From NCBI GenBank assembly GCA_013178295.1, contig JABLWW010000010.1, positions 124,001 through 188,000 on the forward strand: a stretch of 64,000 nt of DNA. Direction: 5' to 3'. The notes under the pieces are model-generated. The model saw only the letters and a list, made by a program, of their open reading frames with translations. It was not told where the DNA came from and made no database searches. A program made the translations under genes and the position numbers. Positions 53,594 through 61,263 of this stretch are shown one piece after another. This stretch comes from Anaerolineae bacterium. GTDB taxonomy: Bacteria; Chloroflexota; Anaerolineae; Anaerolineales; Anaerolineaceae. How positions within the stretch are numbered: the stretch's first letter is position 1; every line of letters begins with the position of its first letter.

Positions 53594-54670
53594 ATGGTCA
53601 GGGTCGTAAGTATTGTGGGCGCGCGTCCTCAATTTATCAAAGCGGCGATGGTTTCGCGTGCTTTGCGCCGACAGGCGGAGGAAGTGCTGGTGCATACCGG
53701 GCAGCATTATGATGTCGGCATGTCGCAGTGCTTTTTTGATGAGTTAGACCTTCCTGACCCGGATGTTTCTTTGGGGGTGGGCAGCGGCAGCCATGCAGAA
53801 CAGACGGCTGGTATGATGATAGGCATTGAGCGTGTCCTGTTGGAACAAAAGCCGGACTGGGCGTTGGTTTATGGCGATACCAATTCGACACTGGCAGGGG
53901 CGCTGGCAGCTGCCAAATTAGGGGTGGCGGTGGCGCATGTGGAAGCTGGTTTGCGTTCCTTTGATCGCTCTATGCCCGAAGAAATTAACCGTGTTCTGAC
54001 TGACCGGGTTTCCACACTGTTGTTCTGCCCAACATCTCAAGCGGTGCAAAATCTGGCAGCTGAGGGAATTTGCCAGGGGGTGGTCGTGGTGGGTGATGTG
54101 ATGCGTGACATGCTGGAATATTATCTGCCTCTTGCACGGCAGTGTTCGACGATTCGGCAAGATCTGGGGTTGGGTAATGATAAGTATGCCCTTGCCACTG
54201 TTCACCGCGCCGCCAATACAGATGATCCTGTGCGTCTGAAAGCCATCTTTGATGGGTTGGGTAGTCTGCCCATGCCGGTAATTCTTCCGCTTCATCCGCG
54301 CACCCGCCACGCTCTTGCGGCGCAGAAACTAAGAGTAGCGCAAAATGTTCACATGATTGACCCACTGGGATATTTGGATAATCTTGCACTACAGGCTGCT
54401 GCCGATTGCATTTTGACCGACTCCGGCGGGATGCAGAAGGAGGCTTACTGGCTTGGTGTGCGTTGCATTACCCTGCGTGAGGAAACGGAATGGGTGGAGA
54501 CCGTACAGGCAGGCTGGAATGTTCTGGTGGGGGCAGATACGGCGGCGATTGTCAGGGCTGTCGAGACATTTCATCCCTCTTCTCCGCGCCCGAATTTGTA
54601 TGGAGATGGGGATAGCGCTGTGCGAATAGCCGGGATTCTCTGCGCGGAGGGGAAGCTGGTAAAAGCATGA
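53594..54670 (+). CDS. wecB: UDP-N-acetylglucosamine 2-epimerase (non-hydrolysing)
   Basis: 358 residues. Family motifs: VGARPQFIKAA at the N-terminus, VHTGQHYDVGMS, VYGDTNSTLAG, AHVEAGLRSFDRSMPEEINR (about 117-136) and LTDSGGMQKEAY near residue 275. It interconverts UDP-GlcNAc and UDP-ManNAc, the donor for ManNAc-containing surface polymers. The ATG is only six bases after a TACAAT (53582-53587), so the message may be nearly leaderless. The stop overlaps the next gene by four bases (ATGA). It could supply the glycan machinery of the first cluster although it lies 30 kb away. Confidence 0.95.
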   Translation: MVRVVSIVGARPQFIKAAMVSRALRRQAEEVLVHTGQHYDVGMSQCFFDELDLPDPDVSLGVGSGSHAEQTAGMMIGIERVLLEQKPDWALVYGDTNSTLAGALAAAKLGVAVAHVEAGLRSFDRSMPEEINRVLTDRVSTLLFCPTSQAVQNLAAEGICQGVVVVGDVMRDMLEYYLPLARQCSTIRQDLGLGNDKYALATVHRAANTDDPVRLKAIFDGLGSLPMPVILPLHPRTRHALAAQKLRVAQNVHMIDPLGYLDNLALQAAADCILTDSGGMQKEAYWLGVRCITLREETEWVETVQAGWNVLVGADTAAIVRAVETFHPSSPRPNLYGDGDSAVRIAGILCAEGKLVKA

Positions 54671-56331
54671 GCAAGGTGCGCGCGCAATGGGGCGGGGTGG
54701 TAATTTTCTGGCTTGCGCCTCTGATGATTGTCTTTGTGGCTGTCTGGCGTGCATTGCCTTATCTTTCCATGCCACCTGAGGCAAGGCTGCTAGCGGCTTC
54801 GCAGCCTGGCGGCTGGGCAAATCTTGCTGTTTGGGCAGTCGTGATATTGGTGAATCTTCTTGCCGCATGGCTGATATGGCAGAAGTATGGTTTGATCTGT
54901 CCTAGTGGGGTATATTGGCGTTATCTTCTGGCGCTGGCTGTGGGGTGTGGTTTGCTTGTGGGTGTTGTTGTACGTGAAATTGGCCCGGGCAAACCCGGTG
55001 CGTGGAATGTTTTCTATCTTGCGCCCGATAGTGCCAGCTACATCCAACCATATTCTGCACACACTTCTCGACCGCCGGTGTACCCGCTGTTTATTGATAT
55101 AGTGGCTGGCAGGGGATTTGATCATACTTTTGATGACTCATTGGTTAATAAACCCTTGATGATTGTGGATCATCCATTGCTGCGGGTTGTGCGTTTGCAG
55201 AAAGCTTTGCTTGTGGCAGCAATATTGCTGGCTTGCTACGCACTGATGCGATTTCTGGTTACACCCTTGCCTGCGGTGCTGTTTCTCTTGTTGCAGGATT
55301 TTAACTTTTTTGGTACAGAAGTGGATTATGTCCTTAGCGATACGCTGGCGATGGTATTTCTGCTCCTGATCCTGGCGGTTTTTTTGGAAATGGTGAGGGA
55401 AGCCTCATTTGTGAAAGGTGAAGTTTCTCCAGAGGGTAAAAAGCCTTTTTCTCCTTCGCTTGCGCACCCGTGGAAACAGTTGCGTTTCCCTGTGATTGGC
55501 GTGCTCTGTGCTTTGCTTTACCTGACCCGCCCGGCAGGGGTGTATGGGGTGGCGCTGCTGGGTATGGGTGCTTTGTGGTTGCTGATAACGGGGTGGCGAA
55601 TAAATTGGAGGAATGTACTCTTGGGGTTAGCGCTGGCTGCTGGGTTGGTATCTGTTCCACCGTTATATGTGTACTTTGAAACGGGAAACCTTAGCCCTGC
55701 ACCGTTGTATGCTGTCTCGCGCGCTGCTTTTGCTCTTCAAGTAGCCCAGCCGTCAGATGTCAGCCTGATGCCCGACGTCCGCAGCCGTGAGTTCTTGGAG
55801 AGAGCGCTCGAACGGAAAAAAACAACCGACGCTGAAATCCGCCAACAGTATCAAAATGATCCGGTTTGGGTACACTGGTATTCGATTTTGTCTAATTCCC
55901 ATACTGCTATGATCACTTTGAGAGATATGCAGCCACCAGCGACTGGCATTGAAGGCACAAAGATTCTTCAGAATGCTTCAGCGATCCTTCTGCGCCAGCA
56001 TTTTTTGGACTATTTGAGGCTTTCGTGGTATTCATTCCAGATTGAAACGGGCGTGCTAAATCGCCTTGACCCGTTTCTGAGGCATTTCGGTATTCCAACC
56101 TTTTGGTATGCTGTGGGGCTGTTTCTTGCTCTGGCTCTATGGTTGCGTGGCAAGGAAGGTTTTGTGGTCGTATCGTTCTTTCTCACGCATTTCACTAACC
56201 TGGTGATTGTGGCGCTTTTTGATTTGCCAACGCAGCGTTATTCCGGCGCGACAGAGCATTTGCTTTTGCTGGCGGTTCTTGTGCTTGCGGCTGAAGCGAG
56301 CAGGCGCTTTATTAGAAAACCAGTCTCATGA
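54667..56331 (+). CDS. Polytopic membrane protein, GT-C glycosyltransferase-like
   Basis: 554 residues with about eleven hydrophobic helices. The first long external loop has YLAPDSASYIQPYS followed by TSRPPVYPLFID (about 115-140), matching the acidic loop and RPP motif of GT39-like enzymes. Coupled to wecB by a four-base overlap, it may transfer a ManNAc- or GlcNAc-derived sugar from a lipid carrier. The last gene before a minus-strand lipoprotein, it ends 57 bases from it. Specificity is not readable from the sequence. Confidence 0.65.
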   Translation: MSKVRAQWGGVVIFWLAPLMIVFVAVWRALPYLSMPPEARLLAASQPGGWANLAVWAVVILVNLLAAWLIWQKYGLICPSGVYWRYLLALAVGCGLLVGVVVREIGPGKPGAWNVFYLAPDSASYIQPYSAHTSRPPVYPLFIDIVAGRGFDHTFDDSLVNKPLMIVDHPLLRVVRLQKALLVAAILLACYALMRFLVTPLPAVLFLLLQDFNFFGTEVDYVLSDTLAMVFLLLILAVFLEMVREASFVKGEVSPEGKKPFSPSLAHPWKQLRFPVIGVLCALLYLTRPAGVYGVALLGMGALWLLITGWRINWRNVLLGLALAAGLVSVPPLYVYFETGNLSPAPLYAVSRAAFALQVAQPSDVSLMPDVRSREFLERALERKKTTDAEIRQQYQNDPVWVHWYSILSNSHTAMITLRDMQPPATGIEGTKILQNASAILLRQHFLDYLRLSWYSFQIETGVLNRLDPFLRHFGIPTFWYAVGLFLALALWLRGKEGFVVVSFFLTHFTNLVIVALFDLPTQRYSGATEHLLLLAVLVLAAEASRRFIRKPVS

Positions 56332-56388
56332 AAAGCGATACCGGTGCTTGACAAAAGAGGTCAGCGCTGACGCAGTGGCCTTGTTCTG

Positions 56389-57798
56389 TCATGGGATGTA
56401 GTAATAAGCGGTGACGGAGGTGTCGTTGGTGATGGTGAGGGAGCGGGAGGGAGAGGAAGAGTCGTCATCCCATTTCTCAAAGGAATAGGGATTGGGTGGG
56501 TTGGTGATCTTGACGGCGTCAATCTGCTTGGTGACTTTCTGCACCCAGATTTTGACCTTTTTGACATCGTAGGTTGTGGCGGGGAAAGCAGGCTCGAACC
56601 AGGCGTTACAGGGGGTGGTATCAGTGCCCTGCCAGACGGTGTGGGAGGTGCCATCGGGTTCGATGAGGTCAAGGCGGGTGACAAATCCGCCGCCGTAAGT
56701 TTCGTGGATAGAGACTTTGGAGACGGGAGCGGCGGTGGTGTAGGTGAGTTCAATCCACTGGTCGCCGGAGGCGGAGGTGTTGGGTGCCCAGGCTTTGGAG
56801 CTCCAGGAGCAGGTGGTCACGTCGGGGGCGCCGGTGGCGGAAGAAGCATAGGTGCCGGAGTAGGAGGAGGAAGCAGCAGCGGAGGCGGCGTACTGTTCGG
56901 TGGGTGGCTGCACCTCAGCACCTTGTGCGGCGAGGTTGACGATGGTGTCTTTGACATATTTATTGGGTGTGTGTGGGCAGTTAGGGGTGGTGAGGACAAA
57001 GACAGAACCTGAGTCGGGTGGGTTGACGTTGGTAGAGAGGGAGTAGCAGGGTATGGTGGTGGCGGTCGGGGTGAGAGTTTCAGTAGGCGTTGGCGTTTCG
57101 GTGGGTGTGGGGGTGTCGGTAGGTGTTGGGGTGTCAGTGGGTGTGGGCGTGTCGGTGAAAGTTGGTGTCCACTCCGGGGTTGCGGTACGGGTGGGGGCAA
57201 GCCCCGGGTAATAGACACTGAGCATTGTATCGCCGTAGTCGTTAATGTGACGGCCTGCTATCTCGATGTAATATACCTGTCCTGATTCTGCGATAAAAGA
57301 AACCCTGGAAGGGATGCCAAAGTCTGGAATGTCGTCATTGCAGCGGACAAGAGAGAAGTTGCCTTCCCCGTCACGTGTCCAGACACCCACCATTGTGTCA
57401 TAGCTGCTGCCTATGGTATCTGTGACGACCTCTCCTGAGACGGGTGCCTCAAAGCGAAACCAGATGGTGTGGAACCCCAGCATGTCGTCCTCAGGAAGAA
57501 TGGCACCGGGATATTCATCAACGGGGCAAGCCCCTTGTTGAAATACTGGATCGGAGGGCGCGTTGGTAGCGTTTTCGTTGGAGTGGATGCCGTAGTAATC
57601 ATAGTCTGTCAGGGTGATGATGACAGGTGTGTCCACATCGTCGTTGGACGGCGGTTCGCTGCCAAGCCAGTTGGCTTTTCCGCCGGTTACCGGGATCATC
57701 TCTCCAACGCAGGATACCAGAATGCTGGCGATCAGCAAAAACACGGTGATGTTGTAGGCAATTTGGAACAGGTTTGGCTTTTGAGACTTTTTGTTCAT
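56389..57798 (-). CDS. Lipoprotein with Thr/Pro linker and a discoidin-like domain nested in an InlB-type repeat
   Basis: 469 residues. The hydrophobic start ends in a lipobox (ILVSC, Cys at about residue 30). Residues about 55-200 form a globular domain with a GFHTIWFRFEAPVSGEV and VYYIEIAGR pattern, like bacterial pre-peptidase C-terminal (PPC-type) domains. A linker TPTPTDTPTPT (about 205-245) follows. The last part begins as an InlB B-repeat (YSLSTNVNPPDSGSVFV, TIVNLAAQG), is interrupted by a galactose-binding-like domain of about 140 residues (GDQWIELTYTTAAPVSKVSI and on), and then resumes (YSFEKWDDDSSSPSRSLTI). It is probably a surface glycan-binding lipoprotein of unknown role. Confidence 0.75.
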   Translation of the reverse strand: MNKKSQKPNLFQIAYNITVFLLIASILVSCVGEMIPVTGGKANWLGSEPPSNDDVDTPVIITLTDYDYYGIHSNENATNAPSDPVFQQGACPVDEYPGAILPEDDMLGFHTIWFRFEAPVSGEVVTDTIGSSYDTMVGVWTRDGEGNFSLVRCNDDIPDFGIPSRVSFIAESGQVYYIEIAGRHINDYGDTMLSVYYPGLAPTRTATPEWTPTFTDTPTPTDTPTPTDTPTPTETPTPTETLTPTATTIPCYSLSTNVNPPDSGSVFVLTTPNCPHTPNKYVKDTIVNLAAQGAEVQPPTEQYAASAAASSSYSGTYASSATGAPDVTTCSWSSKAWAPNTSASGDQWIELTYTTAAPVSKVSIHETYGGGFVTRLDLIEPDGTSHTVWQGTDTTPCNAWFEPAFPATTYDVKKVKIWVQKVTKQIDAVKITNPPNPYSFEKWDDDSSSPSRSLTITNDTSVTAYYYIP

Positions 57799-58112
57799 AG
57801 GTTTTTCAGAGACAAAAAAGAACGAACGAATTTCATCTGTTGCGATTGGAGGCTACACTGTTGGTTTAACGCGCGTTTGGTCGCCCAATCGCTCTATGAT
57901 TATTATAGCGAATTCTATGGCATTGGTTTGATTTTTGTCCGTACTGTAAGCTGGTTGTAAGTTTATTATCGCAGTTTGGTTTTTGCGCATGTTTGCAGAA
58001 TTGCCTGTAAGTCTTTCTTCATACTATTCACAGGGTTTTGTCAGATAACCCAATGGCAGGTTTTTCCCTGGGCGTGCAGGTGGGTTTCACTATTATTAGA
58101 AGAAAATTGCTT
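57799..58112. other. Intergenic region between the lipoprotein and tRNA-Leu genes
   Basis: About 310 bases without a coding region I can support. It holds the upstream region of the lipoprotein: a minus-strand TATAAT at 57902-57907 with no good -35. The rest is moderately AT-rich and unremarkable. The right end borders the terminator of tRNA-Leu. Confidence 0.5.
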
Positions 58113-58154
58113 TTTGAAAGAAACGACCGCCTGTTAGAGAAAAAACAGGCGGTC
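58113..58154 (-). terminator. Intrinsic terminator of tRNA-Leu
   Basis: An 11-bp exact stem, GACCGCCTGTT (58125-58135) and its complement at 58144-58154, with an eight-base loop. Read on the minus strand it is followed by GTTTCTTTC, a T-rich tail. It lies about 32 bases past the tRNA 3' end. Confidence 0.75.
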
Positions 58155-58186
58155 TTGGAAAAAGGGGTTGTGATATAATCTCCGAG

Positions 58187-58268
58187 TGCCGAAGGTGGGA
58201 ATCGAACCCACATACCCGAAGGTACACGATTTTGAGTCGTGCGCGTCTGCCAATTCCGCCACTCCGGC
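58187..58268 (-). tRNA. tRNA-Leu (anticodon CAA)
   Basis: An 82-base class II tRNA. The acceptor GCCGGAG pairs with CTTCGGC, with one G-U pair. The anticodon stem CACGA/TCGTG encloses CTCAAAA, giving anticodon CAA (leucine UUG codon). The long variable arm is TACC-TTCG-GGTA, the T arm is GTGGG-TTCGATT-CCCAC, and the discriminator is A. CCA is not encoded. It has a near-consensus promoter and an intrinsic terminator, so it is a single-gene unit. Confidence 0.95.
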
Positions 58269-58278
58269 ATCTGTATAG

Positions 58279-58307
58279 AGTATATCCAATTCTCTTTAAA
58301 GGGTCAA
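58279..58307 (-). promoter_or_regulatory. Sigma-70-type promoter of tRNA-Leu
   Basis: On the minus strand TTGACC (58302-58307) and TATACT (58279-58284) are 17 bases apart. The predicted start is about eleven bases before the tRNA. The -35 hexamer overlaps the Shine-Dalgarno area of the divergent ychF gene. Confidence 0.8.
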
Positions 58308-58313
58308 GAGATT

Positions 58314-59384
58314 ATGCGTCTTGGAATCATTGGACTTCCCCAATCTGGCAAAACAACGCTTTTTAACGCGTTGACAAGAGGCACCCAGCCCACTGGTACG
58401 GTTACCGGCAAAGTTGAAGTTCATACGGCGGTCGTTGACGTACCAGATGAACGGGTAGAGCGGTTGACAGAGATATTTCATCCCAAGAAGACAATCTATG
58501 CCAAAGTGACTTACGCCGATATTGCTGGTCTGGATGGCAGTGCGGGACGGACAGGTATCTCGGGCACTTTGCTCAATCAGTTAACGCAGATGGATGGGTT
58601 TATTCATGTGGTGCGCTGTTTTGAGAATGAGAATGTGCCGCACCCGGCTGGCAGCGTTGACCCGCGCCGCGATCTGGCGGCGATGGATGGGGAGTTTATT
58701 CTGAACGATTTGATTGCCGTCGAGCGTAAGCAGGAGCGTTTGGCAGAAGAGCGTAAGAAAGGCGGTGGGCGTGATAAGACTGCTATCGAGCGCGAGATTG
58801 CGCTCTTTGAGCGTCTTCATCAAATGTTGACCGAAGAAAAGCCGCTGCGTGATCTTCCGCTCTCGGAGGAAGAAGAAAAACTTTTATCTGGCTATGGTTT
58901 TCTCTCGCGCAAGCCGGTGCTGGTAGTGCTCAATCTGGCAGAAGGGCAGAATCCCCCCAAAATTGACTATCCTCATGCACATAGTAAGGTGGAGGCGCTT
59001 CAGGGTCGGCTGGAAATGGACATTGCCCAGCTCCCTTTAGAGGAGGCGCAAATGTTTTTGCAGGAGTATGGCATTCAGGAGCCAAGTCTGAACCGCGTCA
59101 TTCGCCTGTCCTATGATTTGCTTGGATTGCAGTCGTTCTTTACTGTTGGACCAGATGAGGTGCGTGCCTGGACCGTGCGGCGCGGTGCAACAGCTGTGGA
59201 GGCTGCAGGAGAGATACATACTGATTTGCAGAAGGGGTTTATCCGCGCTGAAGTGGTGGCTTATGAGGATTTGATTTCGCTGGGCGGGATGAACGAAGCC
59301 AAAGCCAAAGGCAGGCTCAGGCTTGAGGGCAAAGAGTATGTGGTGAAAGATGGGGATATTCTCACCATTCGCTTCAATGTGTGA
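58314..59384 (+). CDS. ychF: Obg-like GTPase/ATPase YchF
   Basis: About 356 residues. The P-loop is GLPQSGKTTLF at residues 6-16; Walker B follows in YADIAGLDG, with the TGTVTGKVEVHTAVVDVPDER switch region before it. The C-terminal TGS domain has FFTVGPDEVRAWTVRRGATA and KGFIRAEVV. YchF binds ATP in many bacteria and interacts with ribosomes. The ATG at 58314 is preceded by AAGAG; the open frame back to 58239 runs through tRNA-Leu on the other strand and is not coding. Confidence 0.93.
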   Translation: MRLGIIGLPQSGKTTLFNALTRGTQPTGTVTGKVEVHTAVVDVPDERVERLTEIFHPKKTIYAKVTYADIAGLDGSAGRTGISGTLLNQLTQMDGFIHVVRCFENENVPHPAGSVDPRRDLAAMDGEFILNDLIAVERKQERLAEERKKGGGRDKTAIEREIALFERLHQMLTEEKPLRDLPLSEEEEKLLSGYGFLSRKPVLVVLNLAEGQNPPKIDYPHAHSKVEALQGRLEMDIAQLPLEEAQMFLQEYGIQEPSLNRVIRLSYDLLGLQSFFTVGPDEVRAWTVRRGATAVEAAGEIHTDLQKGFIRAEVVAYEDLISLGGMNEAKAKGRLRLEGKEYVVKDGDILTIRFNV

Positions 59385-59431
59385 TATCACGCTATGTGCG
59401 GAGATACTCAAAAGATAGCTCTCTTGAAGCA

Positions 59432-59459
59432 TTGACTTTTGGTCAGGATGCTATAGAAT
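59432..59459 (+). promoter_or_regulatory. Possible promoter of the GNAT/ATP-grasp pair
   Basis: TTGACT at 59432-59437 and TAGAAT at 59454-59459, spacer 16 bases. This leaves a leader of about 150 bases before the GNAT start. Confidence 0.55.
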
Positions 59460-59564
59460 CAGTGCAGTTATGGAAGACGATGATGCCTCGCCAATGTTGA
59501 GCGGCGTGCCGAAAGCGTTTTGAAAGTGGGGAGACGGTTGAGGGTTTTTCGGCAACTTCATTTC

Positions 59565-59593
59565 TCCCTGCTATCCGGCGAGGGAAGTTTTTT
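59565..59593 (+). terminator. Terminator-like element in the GNAT leader
   Basis: TCCCT (59565-59569) pairs with AGGGA (59581-59585), loop 11 bases, followed at once by AGTTTTTTG with a six-T run (59588-59593). The larger AACTTC/GAAGTT arms flank it. The stem is short. It lies in the leader, so an attenuator is possible. Confidence 0.35.
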
Positions 59594-59619
59594 GTTGACG
59601 AGGCGGGGGTTTGCGTAAA

Positions 59620-60105
59620 ATGGATTTGCCGGGCTTTATTGTTCCAGCCGGCGCGCAAGATGCGGAGTCTATCCACGAGATTACTGCTTCGGCTGGCAAT
59701 TTTTCACCTGAGGAGGTGGCCACAGTTGATGAGCTTTTTGGGGAGTATCTTCAGCAGGGTGGAAAGGCTGGCGACTATAATTTTCTGGTGTATCGCGAGG
59801 ATGGGGGTGTTTTGGGATATGCGTGTTATGGGCCGCGCCCGTTGACCCAGGGCACGTATGACCTTTACTGGCTTGCCACTAACCCACGGTGTCAGAAGCG
59901 GGGAATAGGGTTGGCTTTGTTGCGCCGTGTGGAAGAGGAAGTGCGCCGTTTGGGTGGCAGATTGCTGGTGATTGAGACTTCTGGCAGAGAGGACTACCAG
60001 TCCGTGCGGCGCTTTTATCTCAACGCTGGCTGTATCTTGGCTTCCACCATCCGGGATTTTTATAAACCGGGTGATGACCTGGTGTTGTTTGTCAGGTATG
60101 TGTGA
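59620..60105 (+). CDS. GNAT-family N-acetyltransferase
   Basis: 161 residues. The acetyl-CoA-binding loop is NPRCQKRGIGLALLRRVEEE at about residues 87-106 (the Q/RxxGxG/A motif), preceded by GYACYGPRPLTQGTYDLYWLA. The C-terminal SVRRFYLNAGCILASTIRDFY matches the last GNAT strand and helix. It would acetylate a small amine or amino acid. The next gene is an ATP-grasp ligase 51 bases on, so the two may act on one product. I use the ATG at 59620; a TTG at 59611 is possible. Confidence 0.85.
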   Translation: MDLPGFIVPAGAQDAESIHEITASAGNFSPEEVATVDELFGEYLQQGGKAGDYNFLVYREDGGVLGYACYGPRPLTQGTYDLYWLATNPRCQKRGIGLALLRRVEEEVRRLGGRLLVIETSGREDYQSVRRFYLNAGCILASTIRDFYKPGDDLVLFVRYV

Positions 60106-60156
60106 TTTTTGCCAGTATGCCCTTGGGGTAATGCGGCTGGGAATGTCGAGGGAGTG

Positions 60157-61263
60157 ATGGAGAGCGGAGAAGTAAGGATAGGGGTTTTGTACAATCAGGA
60201 GAGCAGTATCCAGCGTGGTGAACCGTATGAGCTGCTGGCACTTCAGGAAACAACCCAAGTGGCACACCTGTTGTGTGAAACGATCCAATCTCTGGGCTAC
60301 CCCGTGTTTGAAATTCCTGTTGTTGGCTCTTTATATGATTTGCAACAACGTTTAAGCCAGCTTTCCCCTGAAGATACGTTCATTTTCAGTGTTTGTGATG
60401 AATTTGAAGGCAGCGGGGTGGGGGTGGCGCGGGTGATTGCGCTGGTGGAGGACATGGGGTTTGCGCACACGGGGGCTTCGCCTGAGACGATTATCCTCTG
60501 TACCGATAAAGCTGCCGCCAAGCAGCGCATGGCGGCTTGTGGCATTCCTACCCCAGCGTATGAGGTTTTTACCCGACCTATTCAGCAAGCCAGACTATCC
60601 TTTCCCGTTTTTGTCAAACCAGTGAGTGAAGATGGCAGTCTTGGAATAGCCAGGTCTTCGGTGGCGCGTGACCAGGCTGAATTGGTTGAACGCGTGCAAT
60701 ATGTACTGGAGAAATACCATCAGCCAGCGCTTGTCGAGCGTTTTATCCCCGGCAGGGAGTTTTCGGTTGCCATGTGGGGCAATGAGCGTGTGGAATTACT
60801 ACCTATATCAGAGATTGATTATTCACGGGTGCGCGACCCGCTGCGTCAGTTTTTGACGTTTCACTCAAAGTGGGTAACCGAGTCGGAAGAGTTCACAATA
60901 ACCCCCCCGCGCTGTCCGGCTGCGCTCTCAGGCGCAGCTTTGCAGCGGGTCAGTGCAGTGGCGCGGCGTGCATTTCGTTCTTTTGGTCTGCGGGATTTTG
61001 GGCGCGTCGATATCCGCTATTATAATGGTGTGCCGTATGTGCTGGATGTTAATGAAATACCTGATATGGATCCTGCCTCGGGCTTTTTCTCCTCCGCGGC
61101 GAAACGCGGCTATTCTTACCCCGAAGCCGTGAAACGGGTGTTGGAAATCGCCCTCCTGCGTCATCGCAGCCAGCAATATGGGCTTGTTCAGCAAACAGCG
61201 CGGCAGCGAGCGCGCCGCAGGACAGGTGTGGCTTGCCGCACGAAAGTAGCGGCTGTGGCTTAG
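60157..61263 (+). CDS. D-alanine-D-alanine ligase-like ATP-grasp protein
   Basis: About 368 residues. The first 100 residues look like the pre-ATP-grasp domain. The ATP-grasp core has VFVKPVSEDGSLGIARSS (about 150-168), LVERFIPGREFSVAMWGN (about 190-207) and the metal-binding end FGRVDIRYYNGVPYVLDVNE (about 288-306), followed by IPDMDPASGF. It should form an amide bond between an amino acid carboxylate and an amine. The family includes D-Ala-D-Ala ligases, but the usual EVNTLPGMT is changed to DVNEIPDMD, so the substrate probably differs. The end is Arg-rich. ATG 60157 follows GAGGGAG. It converges on surE with a four-base overlap. Confidence 0.78.
   Translation: MESGEVRIGVLYNQESSIQRGEPYELLALQETTQVAHLLCETIQSLGYPVFEIPVVGSLYDLQQRLSQLSPEDTFIFSVCDEFEGSGVGVARVIALVEDMGFAHTGASPETIILCTDKAAAKQRMAACGIPTPAYEVFTRPIQQARLSFPVFVKPVSEDGSLGIARSSVARDQAELVERVQYVLEKYHQPALVERFIPGREFSVAMWGNERVELLPISEIDYSRVRDPLRQFLTFHSKWVTESEEFTITPPRCPAALSGAALQRVSAVARRAFRSFGLRDFGRVDIRYYNGVPYVLDVNEIPDMDPASGFFSSAAKRGYSYPEAVKRVLEIALLRHRSQQYGLVQQTARQRARRRTGVACRTKVAAVA

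Noticed and set aside
56360-56371. Twelve-base palindrome GTCAGCGCTGAC between convergent genes
   Set aside because: Too short and without a loop or T run to claim a terminator, and no related copies noticed.
56641-57012. A 123-codon Gly-rich frame opposite the nested-domain lipoprotein
   Set aside because: Low complexity and antisense to a gene with clear domains.
58239-58313. N-terminal extension of YchF from the longer open frame
   Set aside because: It would be translated from the complement of tRNA-Leu, and the YchF P-loop starts only a few residues after the ATG at 58314.
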